Counted from the first letter of the stretch, positions 51,924 to 60,770 are shown. The stretch is DNA of 60,812 bases from UBA7862 sp050872785 (GCA_050872785.1 JBNMHO010000006.1:1-60812), one strand, 5' to 3'. The notes: generated by a model from the letters alone, not told the origin. Made by a program: numbers and translations.

Positions 51924-53022
51924 TTATAGGCTCTTTTTTAGATAGTCCAAAATAAATGGTTTTATGTCGCCGTCCATAACGCCTTCAACATTTGAAGTTT
52001 CATAACCCGTTCTGTGGTCTTTGACCATGGTGTATGGGCAGAAAACATATGACCTAATTTGACTTCCCCATTCAATTTTCTTTATGTCGCCCTTTATGTC
52101 GTTTAAATTTTTCTTTCTTTCTTCTTCTTTAAGTGCAATAAGTTTGCTTTTCAAAATTTTAAACGCCATTTCTCTATTTTGAATTTGGCTACGTTCGTTT
52201 TGGCAAGTGACAACAATGCCCGTTGGGAAGTGTGTAATTCTTATGGCACTGTCTGTTTTGTTGACGTGTTGCCCACCCGCTCCGCTGCTTCTGTAAGTGT
52301 CAATTCTTATGTCGTCTGGTGAAATTTCAATGGAATTATCTTCTGAAATTTCTGGCATAACTTCAAGGCTGGCAAAACTGGTATGTCTGCGTTTGTTTGC
52401 GTCAAAAGGTGAAATTCTGACAAGTCTGTGAACGCCCATTTCCGCTTTCAAATAGCCATATGCCTTGTCGCCCGACACAACAAATGTAACACTTTTTATG
52501 CCCGCTTCATCACCATCAAGCATATCCACAACATTCAAGTCATAGCCATTCTTTTCACAAAATCTGACATACATTCTATAAAGCATGCTTGCCCAATCTT
52601 GTGCTTCTGTTCCGCCCGCCCCAGCGTGAATGGACAAAATTGCATTGCAATCGTCATATTCGCCATTGAGGAGTGTGGAAATTGTATTTTCTTCCAAGAA
52701 CTCGTCAAATTGTTTTATTTTTATCAAAAGTTCGTTGTAAGACGCTTGGTCGTCTTCAAGTTCCAAAAGTTCAAATAAAAACTCAATGTCTTCTTCAAAC
52801 TTTTCACACGAAGATATAACTGCAAGTTTGCTTTCAATATTCTTTATTTCTTTTCCGTTTTTCTTACTTTTTTCAAGGTCGTTCCAAAAATCAGGGTCTT
52901 CTTGTTCCTTCTTTTTGTCGTCTAAAATCTTCAACAAATTTTCCTTGTTAAAGACACTCCTTTAGATAATCACTCTTATCTTTAAGTTTGGAAAATATTT
53001 CTCTTTGTTCATCAACTACCAT
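51924..53022 (-). CDS. prfB: Peptide chain release factor 2, with programmed +1 frameshift
   Basis: 365 residues when read as 53022-52951 (24 codons, MVVDEQREIFSKLKDKSDYL then KECL) joined to 52949-51924, skipping T52950. SPF at about 204-206 (the RF2 stop-recognition motif) and GGQ at about 249-251 (peptide release) lie almost exactly where they do in E. coli RF2. The zero-frame stop at the shift site is UAA, not the usual UGA. GGAGAG precedes the ATG, which is 11 bases after secA. An alternative internal TTG start near 52937 cannot be wholly excluded. Confidence 0.92.
52947..52963 (-). promoter_or_regulatory. RF2 programmed +1 frameshift site with UAA
   Basis: Minus strand: AAGGAG (internal Shine-Dalgarno, 52962-52957), TGT, the slippery CTT (52953-52951), stop TAA (52950-52948), C. 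Spacing equals that of the classical AGGGGG-UAU-CUU-UGA-C site. Only the stop differs, by one transition. Confidence 0.88.
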
Positions 53023-53033
53023 TTTTCTCTCCA

Positions 53034-55703
53034 TTATTTTCCGCAGCAGTGCTTGTATTTTTTGCCACTGCCACATGGGCATGGGTCATTTCTGCCCACG
53101 ACTTTTTTGCTGACTGCTTGAGTTGGCTTTGCATTTGTTTGCAAGTTCTGAGGTTGAGGACGTTGAGGTTGTTGCACACGTTGAATTTGAATATTTAGTA
53201 GGTGTGTGCATGTGTCTTCCCTTATTTGCTTAATCATGTTGTCAAACATATCAAAGCCGTCACGTTTGTATTCCACAATAGGGTCATGCCCGCCATATGC
53301 TTGAAGCCCAATTTCCTTTCTTAACATATCCATTGTGTCGATGTGTTCCATCCACAAAACATCAACAACACGAAGAAGGAAAAGTCCCTCAAATTTTGAG
53401 AAGTCAAAGCCCATATCGTTTGCATTTTTAGTAACTTTTTCATATCGGTCTTGGACATATTCCAAAACTTTGTTATACACATCTTCAACTTCACAATCTT
53501 CCACAAAGTCTTCTGTTATAAGGTTTGTATCCTTTTCAACAAGTCTAACTTCAAGTTCTTTATTAAGTTTTTCAAGGTCCCAGTCATAATATGGAATGTC
53601 GTCATCAATATTGCTATAAACAACTTCTTTCACGACATCTGGGAACATATCCAAAACTTCTTGGTGAATATCCACGCCATTTAAGACTTTATCTCTTTCG
53701 GCATAAATAAGTTCACGTTGTTGGCTCATAACATTGTCATATTCCAAAACATTTCGTCTTAAAGCGTAGTTTTGGGCTTCAATTTTTCTTTGAGCGCTTT
53801 CAATTTGTTTTGATAGAAATTTAATTTGGAAAGGAGTGTCATCATCAACACGGAACGCACGTGCAATGGCTTTCATTCTGTCCCCGCCAAAACGTCTGAT
53901 TAAGTCGTCTTCCATAGAAACATAGAAAACACTGCTGCCTGGGTCGCCTTGACGGCCAGCACGTCCACGGAGCTGATTGTCAATTCGTCTGCTTTCATGT
54001 CTGTCTGTGCCAATGATGCAAAGACCGCCCAGTTCAACAACTTCTTTCTTTTCTTCGTCTGTAACTGCCTTATTTTTTGCAAGCAGGTCAAAATATTCTT
54101 CTCGAAGTTTCATAAGTTCGTCACTTAAATTTGCAACATAACTTGAAACAAGTTCAATTTCATTTGGGTTTACACCTTTGTCCCTAAGTTGCTTTTTGGT
54201 CAAAAATTCTGCATTGCCGCCAAGCAAAATATCCGTTCCACGACCAGCCATGTTTGTGGCGATTGTAACAGCACCTTTTCTGCCTGCTTGTGCAACAATT
54301 TCCGATTCTTGTTCGTGATTTTTAGCGTTCAAGACCATGTGTCCAACTTTTTCACGCTTTAACATTTCGCTAAGTTTTTCACTCTTTTCAACGGTTGACG
54401 TGCCGACCAAAATTGGGCGTCCTGTTTCATGAACTCTCACAATTTCCTTAACAACGTTGCGGAATTTGCCTTCTTCTGAAACATAGATAATGTCGTGATA
54501 ATCTTTTCTTATAACTGGCAGATTGGTTGGAATTGTAACAACGTCAAGGTTATAAATTCCATTAAACTCTGCTTCTTCTGTTTTGGCAGTTCCGGTCATG
54601 CCGCTGAGTTTGTTATACAATCTAAAGAAGTTTTGGAATGTAATAGTTGCCAAAGTTTTGTTTTCGTCTTTAATCTTAACACCTTCTTTGGCTTCGATTG
54701 CTTGGTGCAAGCCTTCGCTATATCTTCTGCCTGGCATAAGACGACCAGTAAACTCATCAACGATAATAATTTCGTCATCTTTAACAATGTAATTGTCGTC
54801 ACGTTTCATAATGAAATTTGCTCTGATTGCATTGTTAATGTGGTGATTGAGTTCAATATTATTGATGTCAGAAAGGTTTTCCACTTTAAAAAATCTTTCT
54901 GCCTTTGCAACGCCGCTTTCCGATAGTCTTATTGCCTTTTCTTTTTCGTCAATTTCATAATCGTCTGGGGTCAAACTTTTGGCGAAACGTTGAGCAGTGT
55001 AATACATTTCGCTAGACTTAAACCCTTGTCCAGAAATGATAAGTGGCGTTCTCGCCTCGTCAATTAAAATACTATCCACTTCGTCCACGATTGCAAAGTT
55101 TTGCCCACGTTGAACTTTGTCTTCAATTCTTTGAACCATGTTATCTCTTAAATAGTCAAAGCCAAGTTCGTTGTTGGTGCAATATGTTATGTCGCAAGCA
55201 TAAGCCTTTTTCTTTTCGTCTTTGTCCATGTCCGAAAGATTGACGCCAACTGTAAGCCCCAAAAATCTGTGAACTTTGCCCATCCATTCTGCGTCACGCT
55301 TTGCAAGATATTCGTTGACTGTAACAACATGAACACCCTTTCCTGCAAGGGCATTTAGATATGCTGGAAGTGTTGCGACAAGAGTTTTTCCTTCACCTGT
55401 TCGCATTTCTGCAATACGCCCTTGGTGAAGTGCAATGCCGCCCAAAAGTTGCACATGAAAGTGCTTCATATGCAAAACTCTTTTGCTTGCCTCTCTAACT
55501 GTTGCATATGCCTCTGGCAAAATGTCATCAAGTGTTTTGCCGTTTTTTAGTTGTTCCTTAAGATAAGGTGTCATAGCAACAAGTTCTTCGTCAGTTTTAT
55601 TTGTAAACTTTTCGTCAAGAGCTTCAATCTTTTCTGCTATTTTTTCAAGTTTCTTTATGCTTCTCGTGTTGTCCGATGGAAACAATTTTGCAAACAATCC
55701 CAT
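53034..55703 (-). CDS. secA: Protein translocase ATPase SecA
   Basis: 889 residues. Motor that drives preproteins through SecYEG. Walker A RTGEGKTLVATL at 101-112, VDEVDSILIDEARTPLIISG (Walker B), GRLMPGRRYSEGLHQAIEAK, ATNMAGRGTDILLGG and RGRAGRQGDPGSSVFY are present. The C-terminal SEC-C zinc finger (CPCGSGKKYKHCC) follows a Gln/Pro-rich linker. AAAGGA precedes the ATG. Likely co-transcribed with prfB and tsaD. Confidence 0.98.
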   Translation of the reverse strand: MGLFAKLFPSDNTRSIKKLEKIAEKIEALDEKFTNKTDEELVAMTPYLKEQLKNGKTLDDILPEAYATVREASKRVLHMKHFHVQLLGGIALHQGRIAEMRTGEGKTLVATLPAYLNALAGKGVHVVTVNEYLAKRDAEWMGKVHRFLGLTVGVNLSDMDKDEKKKAYACDITYCTNNELGFDYLRDNMVQRIEDKVQRGQNFAIVDEVDSILIDEARTPLIISGQGFKSSEMYYTAQRFAKSLTPDDYEIDEKEKAIRLSESGVAKAERFFKVENLSDINNIELNHHINNAIRANFIMKRDDNYIVKDDEIIIVDEFTGRLMPGRRYSEGLHQAIEAKEGVKIKDENKTLATITFQNFFRLYNKLSGMTGTAKTEEAEFNGIYNLDVVTIPTNLPVIRKDYHDIIYVSEEGKFRNVVKEIVRVHETGRPILVGTSTVEKSEKLSEMLKREKVGHMVLNAKNHEQESEIVAQAGRKGAVTIATNMAGRGTDILLGGNAEFLTKKQLRDKGVNPNEIELVSSYVANLSDELMKLREEYFDLLAKNKAVTDEEKKEVVELGGLCIIGTDRHESRRIDNQLRGRAGRQGDPGSSVFYVSMEDDLIRRFGGDRMKAIARAFRVDDDTPFQIKFLSKQIESAQRKIEAQNYALRRNVLEYDNVMSQQRELIYAERDKVLNGVDIHQEVLDMFPDVVKEVVYSNIDDDIPYYDWDLEKLNKELEVRLVEKDTNLITEDFVEDCEVEDVYNKVLEYVQDRYEKVTKNANDMGFDFSKFEGLFLLRVVDVLWMEHIDTMDMLRKEIGLQAYGGHDPIVEYKRDGFDMFDNMIKQIREDTCTHLLNIQIQRVQQPQRPQPQNLQTNAKPTQAVSKKVVGRNDPCPCGSGKKYKHCCGK

Positions 55704-55855
55704 GTTAATTTTCCTTTCCGTTTATAATTTTAAATTCAACCCCTAGTTTACTATACTTTTTGCCAAAATAAAAGACTTTTTTCAGTTTTTTTGACAATTT
55801 ATTTGTTTATTGCAAAAATAATCACTTTTTTGCCACTTTTAAGACTTCTTTTGCC

Positions 55856-56574
55856 CTAAGCATGGCAGAAAGTAAGCCCTAAAATTTTATTCACTTTGCA
55901 TTTTCTAAGCACTTTTGAAATTTCGTCCATTGTTGCACCAGTTGTGCAAACATCGTCAATAAGCAAAACTGTTTTGCCCTTTAAGATTTCCTTATCAGAA
56001 ATGTCAAACGCTCCAAGTAAATTTGCCCGTCTTTCGTCACGAGATAAGTGAGTTTGAGTTGGCGTATCTTTCACTCTTAAAACTGAATTGTGAGTTTCTA
56101 TATTTAGAAGTTTTGACAAATGATTTGCAATGAGTTCTGCTTGATTATATCCTCTGCTCCTTAACCTCTCACGGCTCAGTGGCACGGGGATAATTAAGTC
56201 AACTTTCTCTCTGCACGCTTCTTCAAACTTTTCTGCCATGAATGTTGCCATAATTCTTGCAAGATATTTTGCTTCGCCATATTTAAGTTTGTAAATCATA
56301 TGCTTTGCCACACCGTCAAACTTGCAGCAGCAAAACACTCTGTCGTAGTTGTGTTCTGTTTCCTTGCAGTTGTTGCGCAATAAAATGTATATTCGTTCAC
56401 CTTGTCGCCACACTTTCTGCAAGCGATGTGTATGAAGTCAATGTTATCAAGACAGTCGTCACACAAATGATATTTATTTTCTTTCAAAACCTCATCAGAA
56501 CAATTTACACATTCAAACTTCTCCGCAAACAACTCATCTTTAAATTTTTCTAAAAGTTTCTTCATTTTTTCCAT
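55856..56574 (-). pseudogene. comFC: ComF-family phosphoribosyltransferase-like protein, frameshifted
   Basis: The N-terminal zinc-finger half reads from the ATG at 56574 (CVNCSDEV, HLCDDCL, CRKCGDKVNEYTFYC) and the phosphoribosyltransferase half (KYGEAKYLARIM, IPVPLSRERLRSRGYNQAEL, VLLIDDVCTTGATMDEI) reads in another frame to 55856. The switch lies at GCGC, 56378-56375. Removing one GC would restore YCNNCKE, giving the expected CxxC. The family takes part in DNA uptake for competence. The break may be a real mutation or an assembly error; the rest of both halves is undamaged. It follows recD2 by 17 bases. Confidence 0.8.
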
Positions 56575-56591
56575 CTTTTTGCAAACTATTT

Positions 56592-58829
56592 TTACGAATA
56601 CAGACTATCCGCCTTTGATTTTTGAAGTTTCAAAAGTTCTTCAAGCATGCTATAACGCTTGGCGGTGTAGTTGTTGTAAATCATGCAGGCAATGTTCTTT
56701 TTTGGTCCCACAAGGACAACAAGTTTTTTTGCACGAGTGACGGCCGTATATAATAGATTTCGTGTAATAATTTGATTTGACCCCGCCACCACAGGAATGA
56801 CCACTGCGTCAAACTCGCTGCCTTGACTTTTGTGAATTGTTGTTGCATAACAAATATATAGTTCAAACAAATCGGCTTTGGAATAGACAACTTTTCTGTC
56901 GTCATCAAACATAACTGTTGTTTCGCCCGTTTGATAGTCAATCTTCTCAATTTTGCCTATGTCACCATTAAAAACTCCCTTGCCGATTTCCGTCATGTCG
57001 TTCCCATAATCTTTGCTCCACTCAAGGTCATAGTTATTTACCGTTTGCATAACTTTATCGCCTTCTCTAAGACACCTTGTTTCAAAGTTAATTTCAGTTT
57101 TCTTGAGCATATGAGGGTTTATAACTGCTTGAAGTTTTTTATTTAAGTTTTCCACCCCGCACATTCCCGATTTCATGGCACACAACACTTGAATCTCCTC
57201 GGGCTTGCACTTTAAGAACTTTGGCAACCTTTTGGTTGTCAGCTCAACAACAGTTTCATACATGTCTTGTGGGTCTTGCTTATTTTCATAGAAAAAGTCT
57301 TTCGATTTATTGCTAAGGTCGGGCATTTTGCCTTCGTTTATTAAATGAGCATTAGTGACAATCAAACTCTGGTCATCTTGTCTGTAAATGTGAGAAAGTT
57401 TTACAACTGGAATGGTCTTGCTGCCAATAATATCATGCAAAACATTCCCCGCCCCGACACTTGGCAACTGGTCCTTATCGCCCACAAGCACAATTTTGCA
57501 CGTTGCGGGAAGGGCTTTTAAAAGGCTATAAAACAATGCCACGTCAACCATACTCATTTCGTCAACAATAACACAATCTACAACAAGTTTGTTCTTCTCG
57601 TTGTGATTAAACACCGCTTGTTCGCCATCTTTAAATGTCATCTCGAGCGCTCTGTGAATGGTGCTTGCCTTGTGATTGCATGCTTCAGAAAGTCGTTTGG
57701 AAGCACGTCCAGTTGGCGCTAGAAGCAATACTCTGCTTGTCCATTTCTTAAGTGCTTGCAAGATACATTTTACAATGGTTGTTTTGCCCGTTCCAGGTCC
57801 GCCCGTTATAACTGTAACTTGCCCCAAAACAGCCTCTCGCACGGCGTCCTTTTGCGTTTCGTGAAGTTTAATTTTGTTTATTCTTTCATATTCTGCAATT
57901 TCTTGCTCCACGTCAACAGTTTGCTCCACTTTTGACATGCATTGCATGGTGAGTTTTGCCGCAATGCTACTTTCCATGTAATAAAACTTTTTAAGGCACA
58001 CGCAAGGCACGTCTTTGTGTTCAAAAACCTTTATAACACTTTCAATTTCAAGCCTTTCAATTTGACTTTCAAAAATTGGAGAAAGCGTTTGTATGTCAAG
58101 CCCCAAAAGGTCAACTTCTGCTGAGAAAAGTTGTTCCTTTGGAATATAAGTGTGCCCGTTCTTGTCCGAGAAATCTGACAATAAGTGCAATATTCCCGCA
58201 CGAATTCTAAAGTCTGATGTTGGCTCAATTCCCATTTTAAAAGCAATTCTATCAGCCGACAAAAAGCCAACGCCAGTTATATCTTCCACCAAAACATATG
58301 GGTTTTGTGACACAGTTTCAATGGTTTTATCCTTATAAAAATTGAATATCTTAACAGAAAGATTTGTCGAAATGTCATATTGTTGCAAAAAGATAACTGC
58401 GTTTTGCATTTTCTTTATGTTGCCATAGTTTTCTGCAATTTCACAAGCCTTTTTTGCACTTATTCCCCGCACTTCTTTAAGCCTTGTTGGGGCATATTCC
58501 AAAATACTTAGTGTATCTGTGCCAAACTTTCTTACAATGGCTTCTGCAGTTACTGGTCCCACACCCTTTATAAGCCCACTGGCAAGATATTTTGTTATGC
58601 TTTCAGTGGTTTTTGGCTCAACTGTTTCTATTTTCACAAAAGCAAATTGCTCACCAAACTTACTATTCTGCACAAATTCGCCTTCAAGTTCCACATCTTC
58701 GCCAACATTTGCCGACACAGTTTTTCCCACGCACGTCAAAAGTCTGCCTTTGAAATCTATGTTCAAGACAGTGTATCCGTTCTCGGGGTTTTTGTATATA
58801 ATATCTTCAACTGAGCCAGAAATTTTCAT
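56592..58829 (-). CDS. recD2: ATP-dependent RecD2-type DNA helicase
   Basis: 745 residues. 5'-3' helicase independent of RecBC. The N-terminal OB-like domain (MKISGSVEDIIYKNPENGYT) and helix-hairpin-helix region (GLIKGVGPVTAEAIV, VRGISAKKACEIAE) precede the helicase core with Walker A ITGGPGTGKTT at 341-351, VDEMSMVDVALFYSLL and a C-terminal UvrD-like motif YATTIHKSQGSEFDAVVIP. It starts 15 bases after the HicB-like gene. AAAGG precedes the ATG. Confidence 0.97.
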   Translation of the reverse strand: MKISGSVEDIIYKNPENGYTVLNIDFKGRLLTCVGKTVSANVGEDVELEGEFVQNSKFGEQFAFVKIETVEPKTTESITKYLASGLIKGVGPVTAEAIVRKFGTDTLSILEYAPTRLKEVRGISAKKACEIAENYGNIKKMQNAVIFLQQYDISTNLSVKIFNFYKDKTIETVSQNPYVLVEDITGVGFLSADRIAFKMGIEPTSDFRIRAGILHLLSDFSDKNGHTYIPKEQLFSAEVDLLGLDIQTLSPIFESQIERLEIESVIKVFEHKDVPCVCLKKFYYMESSIAAKLTMQCMSKVEQTVDVEQEIAEYERINKIKLHETQKDAVREAVLGQVTVITGGPGTGKTTIVKCILQALKKWTSRVLLLAPTGRASKRLSEACNHKASTIHRALEMTFKDGEQAVFNHNEKNKLVVDCVIVDEMSMVDVALFYSLLKALPATCKIVLVGDKDQLPSVGAGNVLHDIIGSKTIPVVKLSHIYRQDDQSLIVTNAHLINEGKMPDLSNKSKDFFYENKQDPQDMYETVVELTTKRLPKFLKCKPEEIQVLCAMKSGMCGVENLNKKLQAVINPHMLKKTEINFETRCLREGDKVMQTVNNYDLEWSKDYGNDMTEIGKGVFNGDIGKIEKIDYQTGETTVMFDDDRKVVYSKADLFELYICYATTIHKSQGSEFDAVVIPVVAGSNQIITRNLLYTAVTRAKKLVVLVGPKKNIACMIYNNYTAKRYSMLEELLKLQKSKADSLYS

Positions 58830-58843
58830 ACTAAGCCTTTTAA

Positions 58844-59290
58844 TTAGTCGTTACAATCGCAGTCGTCATCGTCACAATGGTCATGGCAATGTCCGTGACA
58901 GCAAGAGCAATCGTGAGTGCAGTCATAATAATTTTCATCATCTTCCGTGGCATAGACATTTATATCAAGATAGACTATTTTGTAATCTGGATATTGTTTT
59001 AGCAATTCGTCATCTTCTGCCACATTTGGAAGTGACTTCCCAAAGACGACAAGTTCTTCCACTTCATCATCAAGCATATCTTGCAAATAGTCAACACAAG
59101 TTTCTTCGTCTTCAAGTCCTTCCACTTGAGCAAATTCAAACCCAGGAAGAAAGCCCTTGTAAAGTGTTTGTCCGCCAGCCACATAAGTTGTTACAAGTGC
59201 TGGAAAACCCGCCACCATAATTGTGTGTTTTTTTAGGTCGTGATTATAGACAATATCGCCATATTGTTCTTCTTTCTTTTCTTCTTTCAT
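58844..59290 (-). CDS. Orphan HicB-like protein with a Cys/His/Asp-rich tail
   Basis: 148 residues. Residues of about 20-115 fit the HicB-like antitoxin fold: a beta-strand HTIMVAGFPALVTTYV, then LPGFEFAQVEGLEDEETCV, a helix, and the closing strand KIVYLDINVYA. No HicA toxin is adjacent. The last about 25 residues are a metal-binding-like tail (CTHDCSCCHGHCHDH, then CDDDDCDCND). AAAGGG precedes the ATG, after the rpsR terminator. Next downstream is recD2. The HicB assignment rests on pattern only and is moderate; an antitoxin function is not implied. Confidence 0.65.
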   Translation of the reverse strand: MKEEKKEEQYGDIVYNHDLKKHTIMVAGFPALVTTYVAGGQTLYKGFLPGFEFAQVEGLEDEETCVDYLQDMLDDEVEELVVFGKSLPNVAEDDELLKQYPDYKIVYLDINVYATEDDENYYDCTHDCSCCHGHCHDHCDDDDCDCND

Positions 59291-59383
59291 AATTATTCCC
59301 TTTATTTAAAGCAACTTTTGTTTTGTAACTATGCCATTATATCAAACTTTTTCAAAAAACAAAAATAAAATAAGTCGCATAAC

Positions 59384-59410
59384 AAAAAAGAACTGCAAAT
59401 TACAGTTCCT
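59384..59410 (-). terminator. Terminator of the rpsF operon
   Basis: Minus strand: GGAACTG-TAATTTG-CAGTTC followed by TTTTTT, about 16 bases after the rpsR stop. Confidence 0.8.
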
Positions 59411-59425
59411 TTTGTGTTTTTAATA

Positions 59426-59710
59426 TTATTCACCTCTGAATGGAAGAAGAGCCATATTTCTTGCACGTTTAACTGCCACAGTGATTGCTCTTTGGTGCAT
59501 TGCACATGTGCCTGTTTGACGTCTTGGAACAATTTTGCCCTTTTCTGTTACAAATCTCTTAAGAGTTGCAACATCTTTGTAGTCGATAGCCTTGCTTCTG
59601 TCAGCACAAAACATGCAAACTTTTTTCTTGTTCACTCTCTTTGGTCTTTTAGCAATTTTTTCAACTGGTTCTGCAACTTCCTTAACTGGTGTTGTTGGTT
59701 GTTCAGCCAT
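59426..59710 (-). CDS. rpsR: 30S ribosomal protein S18
   Basis: 94 residues. Platform protein that pairs with S6. KKVCMFCADRSKAIDYKDV, LKRFVTEKGKIVPRRQTGTC and HQRAITVAVKRARNMALLPF identify it; four cysteines or histidines suggest the zinc form. The N-terminus has about 20 extra residues (MAEQPTTPVKEVAEPVEK). GGAG precedes the ATG. Confidence 0.97.
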   Translation of the reverse strand: MAEQPTTPVKEVAEPVEKIAKRPKRVNKKKVCMFCADRSKAIDYKDVATLKRFVTEKGKIVPRRQTGTCAMHQRAITVAVKRARNMALLPFRGE

Positions 59711-59733
59711 TATATTATTCTCCTTTTAATAGG

Positions 59734-59859
59734 TTAGTCTTCACTATCTGAGTCATCGTCATCATCATAATCGTCATCATCGTCGTCATAGTCACAGCCG
59801 CTGCAATTTGCGCAGTCGTGATTGCATGGTCCGAAGACTTCGTCATCAATATCAAACAT
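59734..59859 (-). CDS. Very small Cys/Asp-rich protein between ssb and rpsR
   Basis: 41 residues: MFDIDDEVFGPCNHDC, then ANCSGC, then a run of almost only Asp with Tyr, Ser and Glu. Cys12, His14, Cys16, Cys19 and Cys22 could bind one metal ion. AGGAGG lies seven bases before the ATG at 59859; the in-frame ATG two codons earlier overlaps that site. It lies inside the rpsF-ssb-rpsR operon, 16 bases after the ssb stop. The family is unknown. The CxHDC motif recurs in the tail of the HicB-like protein 440 bases downstream. Confidence 0.7.
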   Translation of the reverse strand: MFDIDDEVFGPCNHDCANCSGCDYDDDDDDYDDDDDSDSED

Positions 59860-59874
59860 AAACATACCTCCTTA

Positions 59875-60267
59875 TTAGAATGGTAGAGTATCGTCCTCAA
59901 TTGGTTGAAGTTCAGCCGATTGGGTGTCAGGTTGCGAAGATGGTTCGCTTGAAGTTTTTGAACTTAAAAATTCAACTTCTTCCGCCACAACTTCTGTCAC
60001 ATATCTTTTTGAGCCGTCTTGAGCGTCATAACTTCTTGTTTGCAAACTGCCAACAATGCCTGCCTTGCTACCTTTTTTAAGATATTTGTGGCAGTTGTCT
60101 GCTTGGACTCTCCAAACAACAATGTTAATAAACTCCGCATCTCTTTCGCCACTTTGAGCAAATCTCTTTGGCACAGCAAGTGTAAAGCGGCAATAGTTAA
60201 TTCCGCTGTTTGTGGTAGAAAGTTCTGGGTCTTTTGTCAAATTTCCAACCAAAATAACTTTGTTCAT
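59875..60267 (-). CDS. ssb: Single-stranded DNA-binding protein
   Basis: 130 residues. OB fold (about 1-105) opening MNKVILVGNLTKDPEL with NIVVWRVQADNCHKYLKKG, then a short Ser/Gln linker and the acidic tip IEDDTLPF that recruits RecQ, PriA and other partners. The linker is shorter than in B. subtilis SsbA. GGAGAAAA precedes the ATG. Confidence 0.98.
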   Translation of the reverse strand: MNKVILVGNLTKDPELSTTNSGINYCRFTLAVPKRFAQSGERDAEFINIVVWRVQADNCHKYLKKGSKAGIVGSLQTRSYDAQDGSKRYVTEVVAEEVEFLSSKTSSEPSSQPDTQSAELQPIEDDTLPF

Positions 60268-60293
60268 AATTTTCTCCTAAATTTTAACGCAAA

Positions 60294-60578
60294 TTAGTCT
60301 TTGCAAACAATGATGTTTCTCAAAATGCTATCTGTAATGAGCATAAGTTTGCCCATAGAGATGCTTGTTTCTTTTGGGGATTCAAAGTTCATAAGGACAT
60401 AAAATCCTTCTTTTTGGAACTTAATTGGGTATGCAAGAGTTCTTACACCCCATTTGTCAATCCCGCTTACAGTTCCGCCATTTTGTTCAACATAGCCTTT
60501 GAACTTTGCAATGACGCCTTCCCTTTCTTCTTCAGAAAGTTTTGGGGAAATAACATAAAGCACTTCATATTTTGACAT
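60294..60578 (-). CDS. rpsF: 30S ribosomal protein S6
   Basis: 94 residues. Platform protein, partner of S18. MSKYEVLYVISPKLSEEERE, KWGVRTLAYPIKFQKEGFYVLMNF and the C-terminal ILRNIIVCKD identify it. I start at the ATG at 60578 with AAGGAGG ten bases upstream. An open frame 31 codons longer runs through the structured leader and is spurious. Confidence 0.97.
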   Translation of the reverse strand: MSKYEVLYVISPKLSEEEREGVIAKFKGYVEQNGGTVSGIDKWGVRTLAYPIKFQKEGFYVLMNFESPKETSISMGKLMLITDSILRNIIVCKD

Positions 60579-60598
60579 TTTCTTAACCTCCTTTGGAC

Positions 60599-60638
60599 TT
60601 ATTCGGCACAAGACTACACGTCTTGGCAAGAGGAATAA
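60599..60638 (-). promoter_or_regulatory. S6:S18-type autoregulatory leader element of rpsF
   Basis: Minus strand: outer stem TTATTC/GAATAA, inner stem CAAGAC-GTGTA-GTCTTG, separated by bulges CTCTTGC and TGCC, so that CCG lies at the junction (GTGCCGAA). This matches the layout of the known S6:S18-binding leader with a conserved CCG. It ends just upstream of the rpsF ribosome-binding site. Confidence 0.78.
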
Positions 60639-60741
60639 ATTTTGCTGACCAACATTCAAAGCAAAAGCCACTCAATCAAAAACCTTTAACCGATAGACCT
60701 TTATCTTGCAAATAATTTGTCAATCAAAATCATTCGCACAT

Positions 60742-60770
60742 AATATATCAAACTTCTCACAAAAAATCAA
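60742..60770 (-). promoter_or_regulatory. Promoter of the rpsF-ssb-rpsR operon
   Basis: Minus strand: TTGATT (60770-60765), 17-base spacer, TATATT (60747-60742). It gives a leader of about 155 bases. A nearer TTGACA at about 60723 lacks a -10. Confidence 0.65.

Noticed and set aside
52948..52950. UGA or UAA codon reassignment as the reason for the odd RF2 site
   Set aside because: Both UAA and UGA end many complete genes in the window and no gene needs either as sense.
58844..59290. Complete HicAB toxin-antitoxin system
   Set aside because: No HicA-like small frame on either side; neighbours are rpsR and recD2.
60579..60671. N-terminal extension of S6 by 31 codons
   Set aside because: The frame runs through the S6:S18-type leader hairpins and the good ribosome-binding site lies at the internal ATG, giving normal S6 length.
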